NCBI GenBank assembly: GCA_946405045.1
Contig: CAMJFV010000034.1
Coordinates: forward strand, 1 to 12,445
Source: an uncultured Bacteroidales bacterium
GTDB taxonomy: Bacteria > Bacteroidota > Bacteroidia > Bacteroidales > Paludibacteraceae
Length of the DNA: 12,445 nucleotides
Direction: 5' to 3'
Shown piece after piece: positions 6,532 to 12,445 of this stretch. The first letter of the stretch is position 1. Each line of letters begins with the position of its first letter. Both the position numbers and the translations under genes were made by a program. A model generated the notes under the pieces. It did not search any database, was not told the origin of the DNA, and worked only from the letters and a program-made list of their open reading frames with translations.

Positions 6532-7518
6532 ATGAAGGCGTTGAAAATGTACGAAGCAGGAGACAAGATGATCAGTCTCATACGCGACAACTACAATATC
6601 CTACAGTCGCTAAACTCGTTTGGCATATCTCTTGGATTTGGAGACAAAACCGTAGATGAGACATGTCGAGCCAATAAGGTCGACACTTCTACTTTCCTTG
6701 CTGTGGTAAACTTCACCATAAACGGAACTAACGAATATGACCTTAGCAAATTATCCGCCTCCACGCTACTCCACTATCTTGCTGCAGGTCACCGCTACTA
6801 CCTGGATTATCAATTACCATTCGTGCGACGTGAGTTGGCCGATGCCATAAACGACAACTTTGACTTTGATGACTCCGGCCGCAACAACGACAACGTAGGA
6901 GAACTAATCCTACAACTCTACGATCAGTATTCCCGTGAAATTCATAAGCACATGAATTATGAGGAAAAGACATTATTCCCATACATTGAGAAACTGTTGC
7001 AGGGAGAAGCCTCTACTACATATAATATAGACACGTTCGCCAAGCATCACACAGAGGCGGACAAGAGTCTTAAAGAGCTAAAAAGTCTTATCATCAAATA
7101 CCTCCCGACAGATGCGGCAAACAGCAACCGTCTGACTTCTGCTCTATATTTCATCTACAACAACGAGGATTGGCTTGCAAACCACCAAGAGGTAGAAGAC
7201 AAGATTTTCGTTCCGTTGATCCGTAAGATAGAAAACGATCTGAAATCGGCCCGCATAAGCAATGCAATTTCAGTTTTTGCCAACGCTGACCCAGAAACAT
7301 CCAATGAAACAATTTCAGAACGAGAGAAAGAGGTCATCGTGGCTGTTGTCCAGGGCATGAGCAACAAGGAGATCGCCGACCATCTTTGCATATCAGTAAA
7401 CACGGCTATCACCCACAGAAAGAATATCGCCAGAAAGTTGCAGATCCATAGTCCAGCCGGACTTACAATCTACGCTATAGTAAACGGTTTGGTGGATATA
7501 GATGCGTTGAAGAAATAA
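6532..7518 (+). CDS. ScdA_N-like / hemerythrin / LuxR-type HTH fusion regulator
   Basis: 328 residues in three parts. Residues 1-65 resemble the ScdA_N (DUF542) domain of RIC/YtfE/ScdA iron-sulfur repair proteins, but the usual Cys-Cys-Gly-Gly is replaced by LGFGD; only Cys45 remains there. Residues 75-235 are a hemerythrin-like four-helix bundle with a full set of likely diiron ligands: His87, His140/Glu144 (HMNYE), His172 or His173, and His218/Glu222 (HQEVE). Residues 258-320 are a GerE/LuxR-type helix-turn-helix, including ISEREKEVI and GMSNKEIADHLCIS, followed by TAITHRKNIARKL. No receiver domain, membrane segment or signal peptide is seen, so it should be cytosolic. Inferred role: a one-component transcription factor in which a diiron site senses O2, NO or redox state and the C-terminal domain binds DNA. 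It has its own promoter and terminator. Alternative: an iron-sulfur repair protein with an added DNA-binding tail. Confidence 0.85.
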   Translation: MKALKMYEAGDKMISLIRDNYNILQSLNSFGISLGFGDKTVDETCRANKVDTSTFLAVVNFTINGTNEYDLSKLSASTLLHYLAAGHRYYLDYQLPFVRRELADAINDNFDFDDSGRNNDNVGELILQLYDQYSREIHKHMNYEEKTLFPYIEKLLQGEASTTYNIDTFAKHHTEADKSLKELKSLIIKYLPTDAANSNRLTSALYFIYNNEDWLANHQEVEDKIFVPLIRKIENDLKSARISNAISVFANADPETSNETISEREKEVIVAVVQGMSNKEIADHLCISVNTAITHRKNIARKLQIHSPAGLTIYAIVNGLVDIDALKK

Positions 7519-7574
7519 TGATGGCTTTATATGTAATCAGCTTTCTTTTTAAAATCATTATCTAATAGAAATAA

Positions 7575-7607
7575 AAAAATCGATGACCGTAACGGCCATC
7601 GATTTTT
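7575..7607. terminator. Bidirectional terminator between convergent genes
   Basis: A 15-bp hairpin (AAAAATCGATGACCG / CGGCCATCGATTTTT, TAA loop) has one internal non-pair, A-C on plus and G-U on minus. It has a T-rich 3' side on plus, and on minus the A-run at 7573-7579 reads as T7. It can end both the hemerythrin-LuxR transcript and the operon ending at 7628. Confidence 0.85.
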
Positions 7608-7627
7608 ATATGATTTCGTCTGTTTCA

Positions 7628-8425
7628 TCATTTAGCAACTACCGCACGGACACTGCGTCCGCAGAAACGATAGTCAGGCATCAACTTAAAGTCTTCTTTT
7701 TCAAAGTAAAAACAATCCACTTTATTTGTACTAGACTTTTCAAGTGTTGACGACCAATAGCGGCCATAAGATCCTTCACTATATAGGCTTGAATCGCGAC
7801 GATTTCCTGCCGCAGGCAAGAATATAATATTCTTATTCACCTTACTTACTCCTACAAAACCAGAAATGCCACTGTCATTAAAATCCGCAGTCCATTCCCA
7901 CACACAACCATCAATCAATTCCTGCATCTCTTCACTAGTCGGCATTCGCCAATCAGAACCCCAGTTAACAAAAGCGGCATCATCTGTAGATTCCAATACG
8001 TTCTTATTGTCTACAGTACCATAAGATTCACTGTCACAATACTTAGTGAAGTCCATAGGAGAGTCCATATCATCAAGTTTTTTTCCTTCACTCAATTTGT
8101 AGTTGGAACCATAGTAACTCTCTTTAGTGTCAGTTTCTCCCCAGGCAAAATACTTTCCATACTCATTAGGTTTTGTTGCTCCTACGTTAAAAGTTGCCCA
8201 CTTAACGCTTAAGCCAAGATCTACATAAGAATAGTCTCCTATTCTACCGCTAACACTCACTCCATTTTCCATCACCGCACGATCTTCGTAGTACACTTCA
8301 TCTACATGTTCAACCTCGAAGCTCACGACATTACCATCGTCACCTTTTACACACATAAACATCACCGCATTAGAAGAAAATGCCAATGAAGATAAGGCGG
8401 CCACAGAAAAAATAAATTTTTTCAT
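7628..8425 (-). CDS. Secreted FISUMP-domain protein (Fib_succ_major-like)
   Basis: 265 residues. A signal peptide (1-20, cleavage after SNA) is followed by a short segment of the type DGNVVSFEVEHVDEVYYED (30-48), often seen at the start of such Bacteroidota proteins. The main domain has the hallmarks of the Fibrobacter succinogenes major paralogous domain (TIGR02145 type): YVDLGLSVKWATFNVGA (67-83), EYGKYFAWGE (88-97), DWRMPTSEEMQEL (158-170), YWSST (223-227) and a closing GRSVRAV (256-262). There is no lipobox cysteine at the signal-peptide end and no T9SS tail, so it is probably periplasmic or released. The function of the domain is not established; carbohydrate or surface roles have been suggested. 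It starts 30 nt after ribF with no terminator or clear promoter between, so it may be read through from ribF. Confidence 0.82.
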   Translation of the reverse strand: MKKFIFSVAALSSLAFSSNAVMFMCVKGDDGNVVSFEVEHVDEVYYEDRAVMENGVSVSGRIGDYSYVDLGLSVKWATFNVGATKPNEYGKYFAWGETDTKESYYGSNYKLSEGKKLDDMDSPMDFTKYCDSESYGTVDNKNVLESTDDAAFVNWGSDWRMPTSEEMQELIDGCVWEWTADFNDSGISGFVGVSKVNKNIIFLPAAGNRRDSSLYSEGSYGRYWSSTLEKSSTNKVDCFYFEKEDFKLMPDYRFCGRSVRAVVAK

Positions 8426-8455
8426 ATTCTTTTTGTTTATTTAGATGTTTGTTAA

Positions 8456-9373
8456 TTAATGCATTCTATGTATCACGTTCATTTCGTCTTTTTCCAATTG
8501 CTTTTTTAATTCCTCTATCGAATCGAATTTTATACTTTCTCTGATTCTCTCCACAAAGTTCACGTTCACCTCTTTATCATATATATCATCAGAGAAATCA
8601 AACAGGTATGCCTCAACACTTATTTTTCCTGTGTTGACGGTGGGACGTGAACCAATATATAACATCGCATCATAGACATGGGAATCAACCGTCACTCTTG
8701 CCGCATACACTCCATCCTTGGGCAACAGACGGCAATCATCATAAGCTATGTTGGCGGTAGGATAACCTATTGTCCTGCCAACCTGAAATCCTTTCACTAC
8801 AGTTCCCGTCAATGAATATTCTCTTCCTAACAATCTCGCTGCTTTTGCAACGTCTCCTTCTGAGATCGTTTTTCTCACCGCCGATGAACTGACATTCAAT
8901 CCGCCGATCACCAATGGAGACGATTGTATAACTTCAATACCTATCTCTTTTCCAAACTCCACATAATCCTCAAAATTCTCACTGCGGTTATGACCGAAAC
9001 GGTGATCGTAGCCAATCATAAGGCAACGAACATTCAGTTTATCGTGTAGCAGACGCATAAACTCCTGTGCAGAAAGCATAGAAAGTTCCTGTGTAAATTC
9101 CGTCAACACCACATAATCGACTCCCGTCTCCTTCAACAGAACGATTTTTTCATCTGTGGTCGTAAGCAGAGATGGAATATAATCCGAATGTAGCACCTGA
9201 CGAGGATGAGTTCGGAAAGTCAGCACAGCGGTTGCAAGGCCTCTTTTTTTCGCACAATCCGACAATTCTGACACCAAATAACGATGGCCAAGATGCACAC
9301 CGTCGAAAAAACCGATTGTGAGAGCCAATGGTTGTTCGATTTTGGAATTGAATATGTCGATTACGTTTGTCAT
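8456..9373 (-). CDS. ribF: Bifunctional riboflavin kinase/FMN adenylyltransferase
   Basis: A 305-residue cytosolic enzyme of normal RibF length that phosphorylates riboflavin to FMN and adenylates FMN to FAD. The N-terminal FAD synthetase domain, of the nucleotidyltransferase fold, shows GFFDGVHLGH (21-30), YDHRFGHNR (122-130) and VSSSAVR (161-167, the ISSTxIR-type motif). The C-terminal flavokinase domain (about 184-303) shows GRTIGYPTANI (199-209), RPTVN (243-247) and VEAYLFDF with the likely catalytic Glu254. The start gives a complete N-terminal strand and lies 39 nt after pyk. The gap is too short for an FMN riboswitch and contains a hairpin. No missing key residues were noted. Confidence 0.96.
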   Translation of the reverse strand: MTNVIDIFNSKIEQPLALTIGFFDGVHLGHRYLVSELSDCAKKRGLATAVLTFRTHPRQVLHSDYIPSLLTTTDEKIVLLKETGVDYVVLTEFTQELSMLSAQEFMRLLHDKLNVRCLMIGYDHRFGHNRSENFEDYVEFGKEIGIEVIQSSPLVIGGLNVSSSAVRKTISEGDVAKAARLLGREYSLTGTVVKGFQVGRTIGYPTANIAYDDCRLLPKDGVYAARVTVDSHVYDAMLYIGSRPTVNTGKISVEAYLFDFSDDIYDKEVNVNFVERIRESIKFDSIEELKKQLEKDEMNVIHRMH

Positions 9374-9385
9374 ATTATATTAAGT

Positions 9386-9406
9386 GGGCAGGCATGAAAC
9401 CTGCCC
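9386..9406. repeat. REP-like hairpin between pyk and ribF
   Basis: GGGCAGG and CCTGCCC arms (7 bp, perfect) flank CATGAAA. On the minus strand it is preceded by GGGGTAGG. There is no T-run, so it is not an ordinary terminator. The GTAGGGGCAGG-like flank resembles short interspersed palindromes found scattered in many bacterial genomes; repetition cannot be tested in this window. It ends 12 nt before the ribF ATG and could affect mRNA stability or ribF translation. Confidence 0.5.
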
Positions 9407-9412
9407 CTACCC

Positions 9413-10870
9413 CTAAAAATTCGGAAGGAGATATCCTTTTTGGTTAGCAAAGATATTATCAATGCTGTTGATTTCAAGGAATGTATTTCCACCGCCCTCT
9501 TGACTTCCGCTGATATAAACCACACGGTCGTCGAATCTCAAGAATCCGTCTTCTATCAGCAATTTAAGAGCCGCAAAGAAATAATGGCGGTTATCCTCTC
9601 TTGGAGCAAGATAGATCGGAATAACTCCGTAAGACAACGCCAACTGACGTATCAGTCGTTCTTTATAACATATCGCCAACACTGTGATGTCACCACGGTA
9701 GGCTGCGATGAAACGTGCGGTACGTCCTGTTATACTGTCTGTCACAATCGCTTTAGTGTGAAGCAATTCGGCTGAACGGGCAGCCTGCTCTGTAAGATAT
9801 GAAGTGATATCATCAGGACCTGTTGCCAACGGCACTTTGATATCATTGTCTTTCAACTTTGTCTTTTCAGACTCCTCTGCGATCTTGCTCATTGTAGAGA
9901 CCGCCTCAACCGGATATTTGCCGTATGCAGTCTCACCACTTAGCATCAATGCATCTGTACGGTAGAAGATCGCATTTGCGATATCAGTCACCTCAGCACG
10001 AGTCGGACGAGGATTCTTGATCATTGAGTGAAGCATCTGAGTAGCCACAATCACCGGTTTACGTGCGACAACACACTTACGTATAAGCACACGCTGAATT
10101 CCTGGTATTTTCTCCTGTGGCACCTCAATACCCAAGTCGCCACGGGCAATCATCACACCATAGGCAGCTTCAAGTATTTCATCTATATTGTCAACACCCT
10201 CCTGATTCTCAATCTTTGCGATGATTTTGATAGGGCTGTTATGTTCATCAAGAATCTGCTGGATATCAAGGACATCCTGTTTTGAGCGGACAAAAGAGTG
10301 AGCGATGAAATCGACATCATTCTCAATTGCGAAAAGAATATTATGTTTGTCTCTCTCCGTGAGCGACGGAAGATTAATCCTCACTCCTGGCACATTCACA
10401 CTCTTACGTGATCCAAGTTCTCCCTCATTCTGAGCCTCACAAGTAAGACAAGTGTCGTTCTTGCTCAACACCATGACATCTATCTCTCCGTCATCAAAAA
10501 GGATATGGTCGCCGACCTTCACATCCTTCACAAAGTCGGGATATGTCACGTAAACCTCTCCTGGTCTGCTCTTTTTTGCAGCGTCTCCAGCAATCTTTAT
10601 TATATCGCCACTCTTGATCTGGATCTTTTCATTACCAGCCTCGCCTTCAATAATAGTAGTACGTACCTCTGGACCCTTTGTGTCCATAAGGATACCGATT
10701 TCAGGCGAAACAGCTCGCACATTATTGATGATGCTTAGAAATCCCTCGTCACTAAGGTGGGCTGAGTTCATTCTCACCACATTCATTCCGTTCTCCCACA
10801 ACTGACGGATAAAATCGACGTCGCAACGCTTGTCGGAAACAGTGGCTATGATTTTAGTTTTTTTTGCCAT
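9413..10870 (-). CDS. pyk: Pyruvate kinase
   Basis: 485 residues, full length. It catalyses phosphoenolpyruvate + ADP to pyruvate + ATP, the last step of glycolysis. Visible features: N-terminal barrel strand with NGMNVVRMNSAH (27-38); MDTKGPEVR (62-70), in which Glu68 at the position of rabbit Glu117 predicts K+-dependence; B domain (about 71-167); signature IIAKIENQEG (216-225) with catalytic Lys219; metal-binding MIARGDLGIEVP (240-251); PRPTRAEVTDIANA (287-300); and LMLSGETAYGKYP (308-320). The C-terminal domain closes with SGSQEGGGNTF. The YRTDA sequence (303-307) in place of the common DGTDA is, as I recall, usual in Bacteroidales enzymes. It lies 15 nt downstream of aroQ, so the two are very probably co-transcribed. 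Confidence 0.97.
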   Translation of the reverse strand: MAKKTKIIATVSDKRCDVDFIRQLWENGMNVVRMNSAHLSDEGFLSIINNVRAVSPEIGILMDTKGPEVRTTIIEGEAGNEKIQIKSGDIIKIAGDAAKKSRPGEVYVTYPDFVKDVKVGDHILFDDGEIDVMVLSKNDTCLTCEAQNEGELGSRKSVNVPGVRINLPSLTERDKHNILFAIENDVDFIAHSFVRSKQDVLDIQQILDEHNSPIKIIAKIENQEGVDNIDEILEAAYGVMIARGDLGIEVPQEKIPGIQRVLIRKCVVARKPVIVATQMLHSMIKNPRPTRAEVTDIANAIFYRTDALMLSGETAYGKYPVEAVSTMSKIAEESEKTKLKDNDIKVPLATGPDDITSYLTEQAARSAELLHTKAIVTDSITGRTARFIAAYRGDITVLAICYKERLIRQLALSYGVIPIYLAPREDNRHYFFAALKLLIEDGFLRFDDRVVYISGSQEGGGNTFLEINSIDNIFANQKGYLLPNF

Positions 10871-10885
10871 TTTATGATGTTGGGG

Positions 10886-11332
10886 TTATTCTTTGTCTTC
10901 TTCCTTCGATTTGTTATACTCTATCAGAGCCTCAATAGCAAGCCTGTATGAATCCATACCGAATCCAAGGATCGTACCCCAGCATGCAGCAGTAAGGAAT
11001 GACTTATGACGAAACTCCTCTCTCTTGTGTGTATTGGAGATATGCACCTCAATCACGGGACATTTGATGGCACGGATCGCGTCTGGAATAGCCACTGAAG
11101 TGTGAGTATAAGCACCCGCATTCAGCACAATTCCGTCTGAAATAAATCCTGTCTCTTGAATAGTGTCGATAAGTTCTCCCTCAACATTCGACTGATAATA
11201 TTCGATGTTTACATCAGGATAACGTGATTTCAACACATCCAAATAGTCTTCAAACGACTGACTTCCGTAAATTGTTGGTTCTCTCTTGCCCAAAAGATTA
11301 AGATTGGGTCCATTGATAATAATGATATTCAT
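10886..11332 (-). CDS. aroQ: Type II 3-dehydroquinate dehydratase
   Basis: 148 residues, the standard size for the dodecameric type II enzyme, which converts 3-dehydroquinate to 3-dehydroshikimate in chorismate synthesis. Key residues by family pattern: NGPNLNLLGKREPTIYG with Arg17 and catalytic Tyr22; Asn71 and His77 in NAGAYTHTS; Glu95 and His97 in EVHISN; Arg104 and Arg108 in REEFRH. The ATG at 11332 is chosen because it starts directly at the MNIIIINGPN core strand. A longer frame from 11365 would begin inside the -7 box of the promoter and could not be on the transcript. It is the first gene of the run aroQ-pyk-ribF and diverges from xerD. Confidence 0.96.
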   Translation of the reverse strand: MNIIIINGPNLNLLGKREPTIYGSQSFEDYLDVLKSRYPDVNIEYYQSNVEGELIDTIQETGFISDGIVLNAGAYTHTSVAIPDAIRAIKCPVIEVHISNTHKREEFRHKSFLTAACWGTILGFGMDSYRLAIEALIEYNKSKEEDKE

Positions 11333-11362
11333 TCCTTGTCTATGATGTGTTACAAAACGTTG

Positions 11363-11393
11363 CAAAATTACGCTTTTTTATCCAAGTGACAAA
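11363..11393 (-). promoter_or_regulatory. Promoter of the aroQ operon
   Basis: On the minus strand, TTTG (11393-11390), exactly 19 nt, then TAATTTTG (11370-11363): a full match to TTTG-N19-TAnnTTTG. Initiation near 11356 gives a leader of about 24 nt before the aroQ ATG at 11332, which settles the start codon. Confidence 0.87.
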
Positions 11394-11402
11394 AAATCAT
11401 CT

Positions 11403-11410
11403 TATATTTG
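11403..11410 (+). promoter_or_regulatory. -7 box of xerD
   Basis: TATATTTG fits TAnnTTTG and lies 15 nt before the ATG at 11426. The -33 position (11380-11383) reads ATCC, not TTTG, so the promoter may be weak. It is only 10 nt from the -33 box of the divergent aroQ promoter. Confidence 0.5.
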
Positions 11411-11425
11411 TGAAAAATATTGTTT

Positions 11426-12337
11426 ATGAATATAGATAAATTTCGTCATCTTCCTATGGTGCGCGACTATGAGCAATACCTTATCGTCGAGCGTTCTCTG
11501 AGTGGCAACACAAAAGATGCGTACCTTGAGGATCTGGCGAAATTGCTTTCATATTTCACAACGGAGAACATAGAGGCAGAAACCGCGACACTCACTGACC
11601 TGGAATGTTTCGTGACATCGTTGGTAGAATTGGGAATTTCCGCCCGTTCACAAGCAAGAATAATATCAGGAATCAAATCTTTCTATAAATTCCTCATTCT
11701 TGAAGACGCGATATCTGACGACCCCACTGAACTGCTCGAATGTCCGTCGCTCGGCCGTCATCTTCCGGAAGTGCTTTCCATTGAGGAGATAGACGCAATT
11801 GAAGCACAAATAGACACTTCCACTCCGACAGGCAGACGCAACCTCGCTATTATAGAAATGCTCTACAGCTGCGGATTGCGTGTGAGTGAGCTTTCCAACC
11901 TGAAAATCTCCAACCTCGCTCTTGAACAGGAGTTTATAAGTGTCTTCGGAAAGGGAGACAAACAACGTCTGGTGCCAATTGGAGAAAGCAGTATAGACAT
12001 TGTGAAAGATTGGATAAACGACCGTATGGAGATGGATAATGTGAAAGACAGTGAACGAGACTACCTGTTTCTTTCCAACCGAGGCAAACACATCTCACGC
12101 ATAACTATTTTTGTATTAATCAAAGATTTGGCAGAAAAAGCCGGCATAACAAAAAACATCAGTCCACACACTTTCCGCCACTCATTCGCCACTCACCTGC
12201 TAGAAGGAGGAGCTGACCTGCGTAGCATTCAGGAGATGCTTGGCCATGAGTCGATTCTGACTACAGAAATATACACGCATATCAATGTTGACCATCTGCG
12301 CGACCAGATTATGCAGTATCATCCGCACTGCAAATAA
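11426..12337 (+). CDS. xerD: Tyrosine recombinase XerD
   Basis: 303 residues, normal for XerC/XerD. It acts in the cytosol with a partner recombinase and FtsK to resolve chromosome dimers at dif. The N-terminal core-binding (SAM-like) domain covers about 11-95. The catalytic domain shows Arg152 in SCGLRVSEL, Lys176 in FGKGDK, HTFRH with His248 and Arg251, His274 in MLGHES, and nucleophile Tyr283 in TEIYTHIN. The ATG at 11426 is preferred over an in-frame TTG six bases upstream, because initiation is expected around 11416-11418 and family members start near this point. XerC is a close alternative name. Sequence and neighbours (divergent from aroQ, next to core metabolism) favour the housekeeping recombinase over a mobile-element integrase, though a HicB-like remnant follows it. 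Confidence 0.9.
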   Translation: MNIDKFRHLPMVRDYEQYLIVERSLSGNTKDAYLEDLAKLLSYFTTENIEAETATLTDLECFVTSLVELGISARSQARIISGIKSFYKFLILEDAISDDPTELLECPSLGRHLPEVLSIEEIDAIEAQIDTSTPTGRRNLAIIEMLYSCGLRVSELSNLKISNLALEQEFISVFGKGDKQRLVPIGESSIDIVKDWINDRMEMDNVKDSERDYLFLSNRGKHISRITIFVLIKDLAEKAGITKNISPHTFRHSFATHLLEGGADLRSIQEMLGHESILTTEIYTHINVDHLRDQIMQYHPHCK

Positions 12338-12338
12338 T

Positions 12339-12445
12339 GCGATAACGATAAAAACGAGAAAGAACAAAAAAATCATTAACTATCTTGAAGGAGACAGCGT
12401 TGAAGAACTGACAAATGCATTCCATGATGCCGTAGATGATTATCT
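12339..12445 (+). pseudogene. HicB-antitoxin-like fragment lacking its N-terminal part
   Basis: From about 12372 the frame reads IINYLEGDSVEELTNAFHDA then VDDYL to the window edge. This is the conserved middle of HicB-family antitoxins, where EGDTVEEL and FHEAVDDYL are typical. A normal HicB has 20-25 residues before this point, with a start codon. Here the preceding codons (12339-12371) are Lys/Arg/Thr-rich and unlike HicB. The frame has no ATG after the xerD stop; its nearest in-frame ATG is at 12285, inside xerD. The other two frames hit stops and do not supply the missing part. The likeliest reading is a 5'-truncated remnant. The gene continues beyond the window, so whether the C-terminal DNA-binding part survives is unknown. 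No hicA is visible. Confidence 0.5.

Noticed and set aside
9374..9412. FMN riboswitch upstream of ribF
   Set aside because: The gap is 39 nt, far too short for the aptamer, and holds only a single hairpin.
11333..11365. Eleven-residue N-terminal extension of AroQ from an upstream ATG at 11365
   Set aside because: That ATG lies inside the -7 box of the aroQ promoter, so it would not be transcribed. The conserved family start is at 11332.
11420..11425. TTG start for XerD
   Set aside because: It lies almost at the predicted transcription start; the ATG six bases later is in frame and fits the family.
11426..12445. XerD as the integrase of a mobile element ending in this window
   Set aside because: No attachment repeats, tRNA target or phage/ICE genes are seen near it, and the gene stands beside aroQ as a housekeeping copy would. 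The HicB-like remnant alone is not enough.
1..12445. CRISPR arrays, insertion sequences or phage modules
   Set aside because: No regularly spaced repeats, transposase motifs or phage genes were found on either strand.

Overview
The window looks like chromosomal DNA of a Bacteroidales bacterium that uses the type IX secretion system (T9SS). The evidence is a classic T9SS type A sorting tail at 1160-1396, a lipoprotein with an acidic Bacteroidota-style surface export signal, a FISUMP-type secreted protein, and promoters of the Bacteroidota form TTTG-N19-TAnnTTTG. Three promoters match that form exactly, before yitT, the tRNA pair and aroQ. Shine-Dalgarno sequences are inconspicuous. I cannot name the genus.

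Layout. 1-2055 (+): the 3' part of a large T9SS-exported protein, followed 14 nt later by a surface lipoprotein carrying the same extracellular module, then a hairpin terminator. 2171-3040 (-): a YitT-family membrane protein with its own promoter. 3299-5884 (-): the ClpB disaggregase, with a terminator and a sigma-54-like promoter. 6178-6356 (+): tRNA-Lys(CUU) and tRNA-Ser(UGA) in one unit with a perfect promoter and terminator. 6532-7518 (+): a three-part protein with a ScdA_N-like domain, a hemerythrin domain and a LuxR-type DNA-binding domain. An 18-bp perfect palindrome and a second inverted repeat precede it. 7575-7607: a bidirectional terminator. 7628-11332 (-): an apparent operon transcribed aroQ, pyk, ribF, then a FISUMP-type secreted protein. 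11426-12337 (+): xerD, divergent from aroQ with closely packed promoters. 12338-12445: the end of the window, coding for a HicB-antitoxin-like stretch whose normal N-terminal part is missing.

How the genes work together. Most of the window is housekeeping: proteostasis (ClpB), translation (tRNAs), shikimate pathway (AroQ), glycolysis (Pyk), FMN/FAD synthesis (RibF) and chromosome dimer resolution (XerD). The accessory content is the cell-surface pair at the left edge and the FISUMP protein. The most interesting item is the hemerythrin-LuxR fusion. All expected diiron ligands and an intact helix-turn-helix are visible, but the cysteine pair of RIC/YtfE repair proteins is absent. Its promoter has a good -7 box and no -33 box, with a palindrome where an activator would bind. 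I infer a one-component sensor of O2, NO or redox state that may control its own gene; the sequence alone does not prove this.
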